Positions 1 through 9,072 of a DNA stretch of 64,000 nucleotides are shown piece after piece. Where the stretch lies: assembly GCF_002251795.1 (NCBI RefSeq), contig NZ_NOXU01000029.1, positions 1 through 64,000 on the forward strand, in the 5' to 3' direction. The first letter of the stretch is position 1; each line of letters begins with the position of its first letter. The notes beneath the pieces were generated by a model. That model ran no database searches, was not told the DNA's origin, and was given only the letters and a program-made list of their open reading frames with translations. Source of the DNA: Niveispirillum lacus (GTDB lineage: Bacteria; Pseudomonadota; Alphaproteobacteria; Azospirillales; Azospirillaceae). A program made the position numbers and the translations under genes.

Positions 1-179
1 ACCACGATCTCCGTCGCCTTGCCCGCTTCCTTCAACCGAACCGCTTCCTCAACCGCGATCTCGTCAAACGGGTTCATCGACATCTTCACATTCGCAAGCT
101 CGACACCGCTCTCGTCGGGCTTCACGCGGATCTTGACGTTGTAGTCAACAACACGCTTTACGGCGACCAACAGTTTCAT
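1..179 (-). CDS. etfB: Electron transfer flavoprotein beta subunit, 5' part only
   Basis: Only the first 59 codons lie in the window; the gene runs off the left edge. The translation starts [20 protein letters not shown] and continues with the [16 protein letters not shown] segment typical of EtfB. EtfB with EtfA forms the FAD/AMP-binding heterodimer that passes electrons from acyl-CoA and other dehydrogenases to ETF:quinone oxidoreductase. The ATG at 177-179 gives the normal EtfB N-terminus. An etfA gene would be expected just beyond the edge but is not visible. Confidence 0.93.
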   Translation of the reverse strand, partial: MKLLVAVKRVVDYNVKIRVKPDESGVELANVKMSMNPFDEIAVEEAVRLKEAGKATEIV

Positions 180-412
180 CTGGCAGCGCTCTCAGATCTG
201 AAGCTAGGGTAGCGCAGAGTGTGCAGGACCAATGTGATCGTCCATACCCATTGCGATCAAATTATTTGAGCGGTTCTGTCAATTTAGGGTCCCGCCGGCC
301 GGTTCCATTTTCCGGCAGGATGGCTAAAGACCCGATCCATGGTGATCACCCCGATACCCGCGACCGGCATCAGCTTGGCGATAAAGGCTGCCGGTTGGAC
401 AGTGTGTTCGCG
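180..412. other. Intergenic region upstream of etfB
   Basis: This 233-base stretch lies between the etfB start (read leftwards) and the end of the broken kinase gene. It should hold the etfB promoter and the 3' end of the pseudogene transcript. A short open frame on the plus strand (221-472) crosses into the pseudogene, has no recognisable domain and is not called. No convincing promoter hexamers or terminator were found. Confidence 0.5.
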
Positions 413-1328
413 TCAATGACCATGGCGGCGGCGAATGCCCTCCCCCAAGGGGAAATGCATATCGCAGCGTAGACCGTCGGATTCAAAAAGCAGGCTGGTC
501 TGCCCCTGGATCTCATAGGCCAGCGAACGTTTGATCAGTGTGGTGCCAAAAACATTGACCGCCGGCATGCTGGTGCTTGGCCCACCCGTCTCTTTCCAGG
601 TCAGGTGGATGCACGGGGGCGGCCCCGTCCTCCAGGTTCCAGCGTACGGCCAGATGGCCCCCCCTGACAGAAGGCGCCATATTTGGCGGCGTTGGTGGCC
701 AATTCCTGGAAGACCATGGCCAGGGCAAGGGCTGCCTTGGGCCGCAGGTCAATAGCCGGCCCGTCATCCAGCGGCGTGATCGAAAACAGCACGGGCACCT
801 TCTGGCCATCGGACCGCGCCAAAGTTGCCGCTTGCTCGGTCACCGTCGGAACTGGGGCAACATTGCCCGCCCAGGGCATGCCCAGACGGCCAAACAGTGA
901 TGTGCCCTGAAGATCAGCCCCAAGCAGAGCCATGGCCGGTGGATAAAGATATGTGGCCATGCCGGCCCGATCCATACGGCCGGGTCAGTGGATTTTGCCA
1001 GGAAATCATCGGCGCCACTATCCAGCCCTTCGCGCTGGTGGGCCGGCGTTTCATCCACCGTAAGCATCAGGATCGGTATGAACAGAGTGGCCAGATGCAG
1101 CCGGATCAGCCGGCACAGGGCACCGCCCTGCATGCCGGGCAGGTGATGATCAACAATAAGCAGATGCGGCAGCCACCGATTGAGCACAGACAACGCCGCT
1201 TCGGCGCTCTCCACCTGCTCCACCTGATCGCCTTCATCTCCCAGCAACAGTCGGAGACGCCAAGCCTGGGTCGGGCTGTCTTCGACCAGCAGGATACGCC
1301 CGCCCTGCGCCTCAGACCTGGCGGACAC
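413..1328 (-). pseudogene. Frameshifted response regulator / HWE histidine kinase fusion
   Basis: The first ~110 codons form a good receiver domain (ILLVEDSPTQAWRL, LLIVDHHLPGMQGG, then GADDFLAKSTDP). After about 990 the frame is lost. In a second frame (about 975-690) the ATP-binding N-box of an HWE kinase appears: AMVFQELATNAAKYGAF. A third frame carries GGHLAVRWNLED. A fourth, from about 590 to the TGA at 413, carries LTWKETGGPSTSMP, FGTTLIKRSLAYEIQG and CDMHFPLGE, the normal C-terminus of HWE kinases. At least three frameshifts are needed, and the phosphoacceptor region (HRVKN-like) is not found between receiver and N-box, so part is deleted. It overlaps the upstream response regulator by 17 bases, as an intact operon would. 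Confidence 0.85.
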
Positions 1329-1737
1329 CGGACACCTTCAGTTCCCTGCTACCGTCCCCGGCCAGGAACACCGACCGGGCAAGGCCCGACAGGTCGCGTT
1401 CAACCACGGGCTTGCGCAGGAGCGGGTGGCCCTGCCATTCAACTGGCAGGCCATTGGCATCATAGCCACTGGTCAAGATGAAGGGCACTCCCCGCGAGGC
1501 CAATGTTGCGGCCACGGGAAAAACAAGCTGCCCGGAGAGGTTCACATCCAAAATGGCGCCATCCAGCGCCCTTTCTGCGGCCAGCCCCAAGGCCTGATGG
1601 ATGTCGCCCACGGGGCCGATCACGCCGAAGCCCAGATCCGTCATGATATGTGCAACATAAATTGCGATCAGGAACTCGTCCTCGACGACCAGAATCTGTT
1701 TTGGGCACCCCATCGGGCATGGACCTTGTAATCTCAT
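1312..1737 (-). CDS. Single-domain response regulator (CheY-like)
   Basis: The protein is one receiver domain: acidic pocket VVEDE at residues 17-21, phosphoacceptor Asp64 in GAILDVNLSG, the switch Thr/Ser in FILTSGYD and the conserved Lys in LLRKPV. There is no output domain. Such regulators often work with HWE kinases in alphaproteobacterial stress or phosphorelay pathways, and the neighbour downstream was one before it decayed. The start is uncertain: ATG at 1737 or the ATG at 1713 (MGCPKQILVV), which gives a more usual N-terminus. With its likely kinase partner broken, it may be an orphan. Confidence 0.85.
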   Translation of the reverse strand: MRLQGPCPMGCPKQILVVEDEFLIAIYVAHIMTDLGFGVIGPVGDIHQALGLAAERALDGAILDVNLSGQLVFPVAATLASRGVPFILTSGYDANGLPVEWQGHPLLRKPVVERDLSGLARSVFLAGDGSRELKVSGVRQV

Positions 1738-1795
1738 CGGTTGGATGAGCTTAACGCCGTTTGAAGGCGTTTGGCGCTAAGCGATGCGCCTTAAT

Positions 1796-2638
1796 TCAAA
1801 CGGCATAGGGGTGGGCATGAGACGGTATCTCCTCCCAATCCAGCGGTGCTTTACCACCGATCTCCGCCATGATCTTGAACGAGGCCCCCGCCACCATGCT
1901 GCCTAGCGCCGCCATGCGGACATCGGTGATGCGGGCCATCGGACCGCTCAGCGACACCGCACCCACAGCGTCGCCATGTTCGTTGAAGATCGGGGCCGCC
2001 ACACAGCGCAGGCCAACAGCATGTTCCTCGTCGTCGATGGCATAGCCGCGCCGGCGGCCGGCGGCCAGATCGGCCATCAATGCCCCACGGTCCGTGATGG
2101 TGCGGGCGGTCATCCTTATTTGGCCATGCCGGTCAATATGGCGGGTCAGTAGGGCCTGGCTCAGGGCGGACAGCAGCGCCTTGCCCACACCTGAACAATG
2201 CATCGGCACCCGCGCGCCCAGGCGGGCAAAGGTGCGCATCATCTCTCGGCACTCCACCTGCGAGAGGTAGACGGCGGCACCCTGGTCTTCAATGGCGAGG
2301 TTCACGGTCTCGCCGCTGGCCTCCATCAAGGCCCGCATATGCGGCCTGGCCAGCCGAACAAGATCACGGCTGCGCACGAAACCGTTGCCCATGATAAAGG
2401 CCTGCACGCCCACCGACCAAAGCTTGGTTTCGGCATCAAAGCGCACATATCGTTCGGACTCCAACGAAGTGAGCAGCCGGTGTGTGGTCGAAGCGGCAAG
2501 GCCAACCGCTGTACCGATCTCTGTCAGACTGCCCCCCCCATCGGCCTGCGCCAGATGGTTCAGAATGGCAATGGCACGACTGAGAACCTGAACATTACCG
2601 CTGCGTTCGGCAGCATCGGCTTTGGAGGATGGCGGCAT
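1796..2638 (-). CDS. IclR-family transcriptional regulator
   Basis: A 280-residue protein with an N-terminal winged helix-turn-helix (SRAIAILNHLAQ, SLTEIGTAVGLAASTTHRLL) and the C-terminal IclR effector domain (GVGKALLSAL, GYAIDDEEHAVGLRCVAAPI, AVGAVSLSGP). The frame is open upstream, but ATG 2638 (MPPSSKADAAERSG) leaves a normal-length protein and a free intergenic region. It is divergent from malate synthase G. IclR itself controls the glyoxylate shunt in enterobacteria, so control of the neighbouring glcB, in response to glyoxylate or a related acid, is a reasonable inference. Overlapping TGGAA/TTCCA dyads lie between the two genes. Confidence 0.92.
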   Translation of the reverse strand: MPPSSKADAAERSGNVQVLSRAIAILNHLAQADGGGSLTEIGTAVGLAASTTHRLLTSLESERYVRFDAETKLWSVGVQAFIMGNGFVRSRDLVRLARPHMRALMEASGETVNLAIEDQGAAVYLSQVECREMMRTFARLGARVPMHCSGVGKALLSALSQALLTRHIDRHGQIRMTARTITDRGALMADLAAGRRRGYAIDDEEHAVGLRCVAAPIFNEHGDAVGAVSLSGPMARITDVRMAALGSMVAGASFKIMAEIGGKAPLDWEEIPSHAHPYAV

Positions 2639-2674
2639 TTTACACCTCTGTCTTGCCGGTGACCCTAACACGCA

Positions 2675-2699
2675 TTTCCGTATCGTGGAAAGACTTCCA
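2675..2699. promoter_or_regulatory. Candidate IclR-type operator
   Basis: In the gap between the divergent iclR-family and glcB genes, TTTCC (2675-2679) and GGAAA (2687-2691) form one dyad, and TGGAA (2686-2690) and TTCCA (2695-2699) another. The enterobacterial IclR operator is TGGAAAT-N-ATTTCCA, so the half-sites match although the spacing differs by a base. Position and sequence together suggest an operator serving both promoters. This has not been tested. Confidence 0.5.
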
Positions 2700-2773
2700 T
2701 AATCTGTTGCGTGGCAGCAAGCCGACTGATACGGCTTGATCAACAATCGCAAAGCCCAGGGAGGGTCCGCTCC

Positions 2774-4945
2774 ATGTCTGCTACCGTCACTGTTCATGGC
2801 CTGAAGGTCGATGCCGACCTGCATCGTTTCATCGAGACGGAAGCTCTGCCCGGCACCGGTGTGGCGCCAGACAGTTTCTGGTCGGGTTTTGCCGCCCTGT
2901 TCCACGATCTGGCACCGGTCAACAAGCGACTGCTGGACCGACGCGAGGCGCTGCAGGCCAAGATTGATGGCTGGCACATCGCCCGGCGCGGGCAGGATAT
3001 CGATCCGGATATGTATGAAGCGTTCCTGCGCGATATCGGCTATCTGGTGCCGGAGGGTCCGGACTTTACCATCACGACGGCGAATACGGACCCGGAAGTC
3101 AGTCAGGTTGCTGGACCGCAGCTTGTCGTGCCGGTGATGAACACGCGTTTTGCGCTCAATGCCGCCAATGCCCGCTGGGGCAGCCTGTATGACGCTCTAT
3201 ACGGAACTGATGCGTTGGGCGAGGTTGGTACGCCGGGCGCCAAGGGGTACGACCCGGTGCGTGGTGCTGCCGTCATCGCCAAGGGGCGTGAGGTGCTGGA
3301 CCGGGCAGCGCCGCTGCTGGCCGGCAGTCACCGGCATGCAACCGCTTATCGTGTTATTGATGGCGCGCTGTCTGTGACGCTTGCCGATGGATCGGTAACA
3401 GGCTTGGCCACGCCGGAGCAGTTGAAGGGGTATAAGGGCGATGCCGCCGCGCCTGACAATATTCTGCTGGTTCATCACGGTCTGCATCTGGACATTGTCA
3501 TCGACAGTACCCACGCCATCGGTCAGGGCGATGCCGCCGGTATTGCGGATATCGTGATGGAGTCAGCTCTGACCGCCATCATGGATTGCGAAGACAGCAT
3601 CGCGGCGGTCGATGCTGCCGACAAGGTCACCGTTTATCGTAACTGGCTGGGCCTGATGAAGGGTGACCTGACGGCGACGTTTGAGAAGGGTGGTCGCACC
3701 CTGGACCGTGCGCTGAATCCCGACCGCACTTATGTCCACCCCAATGGCACCGACACGGTCACCCTGCATGGGCGGTCGCTTCTGTTCATCCGCAATGTTG
3801 GGCATCTGATGACCATTGATGCGGTGACATTCGAGGATGGGGCCTGGGTACCAGAGGGGATTCTCGACGGCATCGTCACGTCGCTGATTGCCCTGCATGA
3901 CCTGCGCCGTACCGACGGCCTGTCCAACAGCCGGGCCGGCTCGGTCTATATTGTGAAGCCAAAGATGCATGGGCCGGAAGAAGTAGCCTTTGCCAATCAT
4001 CTGTTCGACCGGATCGAGGATGTGCTGGGCCTGTCCCGCCATACCCTGAAGATCGGCATCATGGATGAAGAACGGCGGACCACGGTCAATCTGAAAGAAT
4101 GCATCCGGGCCGCCAAGGACCGGGTATGCTTCATCAATACCGGCTTCCTGGACCGAACCGGCGACGAGATGCACACCTCCATGCAGGCGGGACCGATGAT
4201 CCGTAAGGCCGACATGAAGGCTGCTGCCTGGATCAGCGCCTATGAGAATTGGAACGTCGATAACGGCCTTGCCACCGGCTTCCGTTCCCATGCACAGATC
4301 GGTAAGGGCATGTGGGCGATGCCTGACCGGATGGCGGAAATGTTGAAGGTCAAGGTCGGCCACCCGATGGCTGGGGCCAATACCGCTTGGGTCCCCTCAC
4401 CCACCGCTGCAACACTGCACGCGCTGCATTATCATTTGGTTGATGTGGCGGCCCGTCAGGCTGAACTGTCCACCCGCCCCCGCGCCTCGCTGCGCGATAT
4501 CCTGACCATCCCGCTGGCACGCGGCGTCAACTGGTCCGAGGCGGAGATCAATGAAGAACTGGAGAATAATGCCCAGGGTATTCTGGGCTACGTCGTGCGC
4601 TGGGTCGATCAGGGGATCGGCTGCTCCAAAGTGCCCGACATTCACAATGTCGGGCTGATGGAAGACCGCGCGACGCTGCGCATCTCCAGCCAGCATATCG
4701 CCAACTGGCTGCTGCATGGCGTCTGCACCGAAGCACAGGTGATGGCCGTGATGAAGCGGATGGCAGCAGTGGTCGACAAGCAGAACGAAAACGATCCGGC
4801 CTATCGCCCCATGGCCCCGGATTTCGATGCTTCCATCGCGTTTCAGGCCGCCTGTGATCTGGTTTTTAAGGGTGTCGAGCAGCCCAGCGGCTATACCGAA
4901 CCGCTGCTGCACAAGCACCGCCGGGCACTGAAGGCACGGGGGTAA
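2774..4945 (+). CDS. glcB: Malate synthase G
   Basis: A 723-residue protein, the exact usual length of malate synthase G, which condenses glyoxylate and acetyl-CoA to malate in the cytosol. Family segments in order: [12 protein letters not shown] and [14 protein letters not shown] (Mg and glyoxylate site), [47 protein letters not shown] and the C-terminal plug with [20 protein letters not shown]. The chosen ATG follows GGGAGG; the frame is open further upstream but that would run into the divergent promoter. It probably stands alone and is likely controlled by the IclR regulator beside it. No isocitrate lyase aceA lies nearby. Confidence 0.97.
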   Translation: MSATVTVHGLKVDADLHRFIETEALPGTGVAPDSFWSGFAALFHDLAPVNKRLLDRREALQAKIDGWHIARRGQDIDPDMYEAFLRDIGYLVPEGPDFTITTANTDPEVSQVAGPQLVVPVMNTRFALNAANARWGSLYDALYGTDALGEVGTPGAKGYDPVRGAAVIAKGREVLDRAAPLLAGSHRHATAYRVIDGALSVTLADGSVTGLATPEQLKGYKGDAAAPDNILLVHHGLHLDIVIDSTHAIGQGDAAGIADIVMESALTAIMDCEDSIAAVDAADKVTVYRNWLGLMKGDLTATFEKGGRTLDRALNPDRTYVHPNGTDTVTLHGRSLLFIRNVGHLMTIDAVTFEDGAWVPEGILDGIVTSLIALHDLRRTDGLSNSRAGSVYIVKPKMHGPEEVAFANHLFDRIEDVLGLSRHTLKIGIMDEERRTTVNLKECIRAAKDRVCFINTGFLDRTGDEMHTSMQAGPMIRKADMKAAAWISAYENWNVDNGLATGFRSHAQIGKGMWAMPDRMAEMLKVKVGHPMAGANTAWVPSPTAATLHALHYHLVDVAARQAELSTRPRASLRDILTIPLARGVNWSEAEINEELENNAQGILGYVVRWVDQGIGCSKVPDIHNVGLMEDRATLRISSQHIANWLLHGVCTEAQVMAVMKRMAAVVDKQNENDPAYRPMAPDFDASIAFQAACDLVFKGVEQPSGYTEPLLHKHRRALKARG

Positions 4946-4958
4946 GCGACACAAATAG

Positions 4959-4987
4959 GCCATGTCCGTCCCGAAGACGGACATGGC
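4959..4987. terminator. Hairpin between convergent genes
   Basis: A perfect 12-bp stem (4959-4970 with 4976-4987, loop CCGAA) lies between the converging glcB and aldehyde dehydrogenase genes. There is no strong T tract; the minus side has only CTATTTGTG. It probably ends or stabilises both transcripts. Confidence 0.6.
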
Positions 4988-4998
4988 GCTCACCATCG

Positions 4999-6474
4999 TC
5001 AGAACTCCACAAGTGCCGTCTTAACCTTCAAATTAGCCAGATAGGCCTCCCGCCCGAGGTCCTTGCCGATACCGGATCGCTTAAACCCACCGGTCGGCAA
5101 CATAAAATCATTAGAGCGGCCATAACGGTTGACCCAGACGGTGCCCGCCTCCAGTCCGCGGACTGCACGAAGCGCACGGGCCACGTCGCCGGTATGCACC
5201 CCGGCGGCCAGCCCGAACTGGGTGTCATTGGCCAGGGTCAGCGCCTCCTCTTCGTCGTGAAAACTCTGCACGGTCAGGACGGGGCCGAAAATCTCTTCCC
5301 GTATCGCCTCTGTGGCGGTGTCCAAGCCCGCCAGAATGGTGGGCTGAAAATAAGACCCGTCCTGCGGCCCGGCAGCGCGGCCGCCACCAGTCACCAAGGT
5401 TGCCCCCGATGCGACCGTCCGTCTGACAATCCCGTCAATCCGGTCCAACTGCGGATGATTGATGATCGGCGACAAGGTCGAAGAAGGATCCCAGGTGGGA
5501 GCCGGGTTAAGGGCGCGGAACCGCGCCGTGATCAGCGCCATCACCTGTTCCGCCACAGTTTCCTGCACGATCAGACGCGACCCGGCCACACAGACCTGAC
5601 CAGCATTCAATGTGATCGCGCGGGCAACAATCGCTGCTGTCTTGTCCAAATCGGGACAATCGTCAAAAACCAGTTGCGGGCTCTTGCCACCCAATTCCAG
5701 CGTCACCGGTTTCGGCCCGGTCTCCGCACAGGCGGTCATGATTGCCGCGCCGGTGCGGGTGGAACCGGTGAAGGTGACCTTGGCCACCTGCGGGTGCCGG
5801 CACAGGCCGTCGCCCACCGACCGGCCGTCGCCCTGCACAATGTTGAAGATGCCCGCCGGAAGCCCTGCCTGGATCGCCAACTCAGCCAGCCTGACGATGG
5901 AAAATGGCGTCATTTCTGACGGTTTCAGCACCACAGCATTGCCGGCCGCGATGGCAGGCGCCAGTTTCCAGACAGCCATGACAATGGGCAGGTTCCATGG
6001 TGCCACCGCCGCGACCACACCATAAGGTTCCGTGATGGTCAGGCCCAGCTTGTCCGGCGTGGTCGCCGCCACCTCTCCCCCCACCTTGTCAGCGAATTCC
6101 GCATAAAAGCGGATACATTCGGCTGAATAGGGTATGTCCCAGGTTCTTGCCTCGGCGATTGTGCGGGTGGAGCCCACAGCCTCCAACACCGCCAGTTCGT
6201 CCAGATGTGCCTCCAGCAGGTCCGCCCAGCGGCGCATGACCCGCATACGCTGACGCGGCTCGGCCTGGGCCCAGCCGCTATGTCGATACGCATGGTAGGC
6301 ACCTACTACCGCCGCATCCACCTGCGCGGGGCCCGCGCTGTCGAGATGGGCATAGATCTGCCCGTCAGAGGGACGGCGAACCGGGATCTCCGGACCAATT
6401 CCAGCCACACGGGCGCCATTGATGAAATTGGAACCGCTGGGGAGGCACAGGCTGTTGGGATCAAAGTGGCTCAC
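4999..6474 (-). CDS. Aldehyde dehydrogenase, NAD(P)-dependent
   Basis: A 491-residue member of the ALDH superfamily. Visible are the cofactor segment APWNLPIVMAVWKLAPAIA, the KPSEMTPF loop, FTGSTRTG, the general base in TLELGGKSPQ, the catalytic cysteine in NAGQVCVAGSR, and the EEIFGPVL and PTGGFKRSGIGKD segments. The frame is open to 7014, but that would overlap the divergent acetyltransferase gene. The GTG at 6474 with GGAG about ten bases upstream gives the family length, so I use it. The substrate cannot be told; neighbours suggest catabolism of small aldehydes or acids. Confidence 0.88.
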   Translation of the reverse strand: MSHFDPNSLCLPSGSNFINGARVAGIGPEIPVRRPSDGQIYAHLDSAGPAQVDAAVVGAYHAYRHSGWAQAEPRQRMRVMRRWADLLEAHLDELAVLEAVGSTRTIAEARTWDIPYSAECIRFYAEFADKVGGEVAATTPDKLGLTITEPYGVVAAVAPWNLPIVMAVWKLAPAIAAGNAVVLKPSEMTPFSIVRLAELAIQAGLPAGIFNIVQGDGRSVGDGLCRHPQVAKVTFTGSTRTGAAIMTACAETGPKPVTLELGGKSPQLVFDDCPDLDKTAAIVARAITLNAGQVCVAGSRLIVQETVAEQVMALITARFRALNPAPTWDPSSTLSPIINHPQLDRIDGIVRRTVASGATLVTGGGRAAGPQDGSYFQPTILAGLDTATEAIREEIFGPVLTVQSFHDEEEALTLANDTQFGLAAGVHTGDVARALRAVRGLEAGTVWVNRYGRSNDFMLPTGGFKRSGIGKDLGREAYLANLKVKTALVEF

Positions 6475-6696
6475 GGCGCGGCAACTCCGGCTGGCATTCC
6501 ATATGCGACATGAATAATCCGGATGGCACAGCATTTGGTCGGGATCCCCCGGAACAGGCGCGCCACAATCTTCTGAAATCACCTGCATCCCGGCAGCGAA
6601 TGCCATGCACCACCGCTTAACATCACCACATGTTAGCTGGGTTTGCGGCCACAGCAGTTCATGCCGCCGCAGATCGGTATCCGAGGGGGTAATGTG

Positions 6697-7554
6697 ATGG
6701 AAAAACCGACCCGGCCCGCCGTCAATCTGCGGGCGATGACCGAGGCGGACCTGGAACAGGCCCATGCCCTGTCGCGCGAAATGAACTGGCCGCACAGGTT
6801 GGAAGACTGGCAATTCTTCCTGGAATTCGGACAGGGTCTGGTGGCCGAGCAGGGTGGTCTGGTTATCGGTACGGCCATGTGCTGGCTGTTCGGGGCGCAG
6901 GCGGGCACGCTGGGCATGGTGATCGTTTCGCCGTCGGCACAGGGGCTTGGCATCGGTCGCCGTCTCATGGCCGGCGTCATGGATATCCTGGGCGACCGCA
7001 CAATCATGCTGCACGCCACCCAGGAAGGCATACCCCTATACACAAGCCTGGGTTTCCGGCCGGTCGGCGATGTGCTGCAGCATCAAGGCACGGCCTTTTC
7101 CGTGCCTCTGCCCGACCTTTTGCCCAATGAACGGGTGCGCCCCATGGGTCAGCGGGATATGGAAATCATCCCCGAACTGGATGCCCGCGCCACCGGCATG
7201 GACCGCCGCCGACTGATCGACACGATGGATAAGAGTGCGCTGGGTGTAATGCTGACGCGCGATCACGACGTGGCAGGGTTTGCGCTGTTCCGGAAATTCG
7301 GGCGTGGGTACGTTGTCGGCCCGACGGTCGCGCCCGATCTGGGCGGCGCTAAGGCCTTGATCTCCCATTGGCTGGGCGCCAATGCCGGCATGTTCTGTCG
7401 GGTGGATATCACCGAGGATAGTGGCCTCTCCCCCTGGCTGGACGCATTGGGTCTGCAATGTGTGGGCCGGGTCACCCGTATGATCCGGGGAACGCCGCTG
7501 ACGCGCGATCCCGACCTGCTGACCTTCTCCCTGGTGACACAGGCCTTGGGCTGA
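6697..7554 (+). CDS. Double-GNAT N-acetyltransferase-like protein
   Basis: 285 residues. The first half is a GNAT fold with the acetyl-CoA loop segment SAQGLGIGRRLMAGVMD and the C-terminal LYTSLGFRPVG. The second half (from about residue 150) looks like the degenerate GNAT domain seen at the C-terminus of this family (MDRRRLIDTM, GPTVAPDLGGAKALISHWL). The start ATG follows GAGGGGGT. It heads a plus-strand run with a semialdehyde dehydrogenase and a decarboxylating dehydrogenase, 45 bases before the former. The acceptor substrate is unknown. Confidence 0.85.
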   Translation: MEKPTRPAVNLRAMTEADLEQAHALSREMNWPHRLEDWQFFLEFGQGLVAEQGGLVIGTAMCWLFGAQAGTLGMVIVSPSAQGLGIGRRLMAGVMDILGDRTIMLHATQEGIPLYTSLGFRPVGDVLQHQGTAFSVPLPDLLPNERVRPMGQRDMEIIPELDARATGMDRRRLIDTMDKSALGVMLTRDHDVAGFALFRKFGRGYVVGPTVAPDLGGAKALISHWLGANAGMFCRVDITEDSGLSPWLDALGLQCVGRVTRMIRGTPLTRDPDLLTFSLVTQALG

Positions 7555-7599
7555 CCAGCCCCCCCCTGCCCCGCCCCCCCCTTCGACAGGCACCCGATC

Positions 7600-9069
7600 A
7601 TGTCCCTTTGCCTTTCCGATCCCGGTCTATTCCGTCAGTCGACCTTTATTGGCGGCGAGTGGCGGCAGGCAGGGTCACTTTCCATGGTAGCCGTCGACAA
7701 TCCCGCCGATGGCAGCATCATTGGCAGCGTGCCGGATTGCGATGCGACCGACACGGCCGCCGCCATCGCCGCCGCCCATGCCGCGTGGCCCGCTTGGCGG
7801 GAGCTGACCGCTGGGACGCGGGCGGACCTTCTGGAACGCTGGCACGGCCTGATCCTGGCCCATATCGACGACCTGGCGCGGATTATGACCGCCGAGCAGG
7901 GCAAGCCTCTGGCCGAAGCCGCTGGCGAGATCCGCTACGCTGCCACGTTTGTAAAATGGTTCGCGGGCGAGGGGCGACGGGTTTATGGCGGCATGATTCC
8001 GGCCCCGGATGCCGATCGGCGAATCCTGACTTGGAAAGAACCGGTCGGGGTGTCGGCGATCATCACACCGTGGAACTTTCCCGCAGCGATGATCACCCGC
8101 AAATGTGCGCCAGCACTGGCCGCCGGCTGCCCCGTGGTGATCAAGCCGTCGGACATGACGCCGTTCACTGCGCTGGCCCTGGCCGTGCTCGCCGAACGAG
8201 CGGGCATTCCCGCCGGCGTCTTCAATGTCGTCACCGGCCTGCCTAGCGCGATTGGTGGTGCGCTGACCGGTTCGCCTCTGGTGCGGAAACTGTCTTTCAC
8301 CGGCTCCACCCGCGTGGGCGCGCTGCTAATGGGACAATGTGCCGACAGTATCAAGCGCCTGTCACTGGAACTGGGGGGGAATGCGCCTCTGATCGTCTTC
8401 GACGATGCCGATCTCGATCTTGCCGTTGCGGCCACCATGGCCAGCAAGTTCCGCAATGCCGGCCAGACCTGTGTCTGCGCTAACCGGATTTTGGTGCAGG
8501 AACGCGTCTATGACCAGTTCGCCGGCAAACTGGCCGCCGCCGTCAGCGCCTTGCGGGTTGGGCCCGGCAACCAGGCTGGAACCACCATCGGCCCCCTGAT
8601 CAATGATGCGGCGGTCGCCAAGGTTGCCGCCCACATGGAGGATGCCCTTGCGAAGGGAGCGCACCTCCTGACCAGAAGCGAGGCAGCCACCGGGCGTTTT
8701 GTCGCCCCCACCATCCTGACCGAGGCGGGGACTGACATGCGACTGGCCAATGAGGAGACGTTCGGACCCCTGGCCCCGCTGTTCCGGTTCACGGATGAAC
8801 GCCACGCCCTGGAAATTGCCAATGCCACGCCGTTCGGCCTGGCGGCCTATTTTTATACCGAGAACCTGCACCGGGCCTTCCGGGTGGCCGAAAGGCTGGA
8901 GGCCGGCATGGTGGCGCTGAATACCGGTTCCATCGCCATGGAGATGGCTCCGTTCGGTGGCATCAAACAGTCAGGCCTAGGCCGCGAAGGCGGGCCGACC
9001 GGTATTGAAGAATATCTGGAAACCAAAGCCTTCCATATTGGCGGGCTGAAACTGCACGAGGCTTTGTAA
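7600..9069 (+). CDS. Succinate-semialdehyde dehydrogenase-like ALDH
   Basis: 489 residues, most like the GabD branch of the aldehyde dehydrogenases. Seen are GGEWRQAG at the N-terminus, EQGKPLAEAAGEI, PWNFPAAMITRKCAPALAAG, KPSDMTPFTALAL, FTGSTRVG, the Glu in LELGGNAPLIVF, the catalytic Cys in RNAGQTCVCANR, and GGIKQSGLGREGG at the C-terminus. CxC around the catalytic cysteine is typical of GabD. The product would be a dicarboxylic acid such as succinate. The gene stops three bases before the next start, so the two are surely co-transcribed. Confidence 0.9.
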   Translation: MSLCLSDPGLFRQSTFIGGEWRQAGSLSMVAVDNPADGSIIGSVPDCDATDTAAAIAAAHAAWPAWRELTAGTRADLLERWHGLILAHIDDLARIMTAEQGKPLAEAAGEIRYAATFVKWFAGEGRRVYGGMIPAPDADRRILTWKEPVGVSAIITPWNFPAAMITRKCAPALAAGCPVVIKPSDMTPFTALALAVLAERAGIPAGVFNVVTGLPSAIGGALTGSPLVRKLSFTGSTRVGALLMGQCADSIKRLSLELGGNAPLIVFDDADLDLAVAATMASKFRNAGQTCVCANRILVQERVYDQFAGKLAAAVSALRVGPGNQAGTTIGPLINDAAVAKVAAHMEDALAKGAHLLTRSEAATGRFVAPTILTEAGTDMRLANEETFGPLAPLFRFTDERHALEIANATPFGLAAYFYTENLHRAFRVAERLEAGMVALNTGSIAMEMAPFGGIKQSGLGREGGPTGIEEYLETKAFHIGGLKLHEAL

Positions 9070-9072
9070 GCC

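Noticed and set aside
221-472. Possible small plus-strand gene
   Set aside because: Overlaps the 3' end of the kinase remnant, has no ribosome site and no domain.
6475-7014. N-terminal extension of the minus-strand aldehyde dehydrogenase
   Set aside because: It would overlap the divergent GNAT gene and is unlike the ALDH family; the GTG at 6474 gives normal length.
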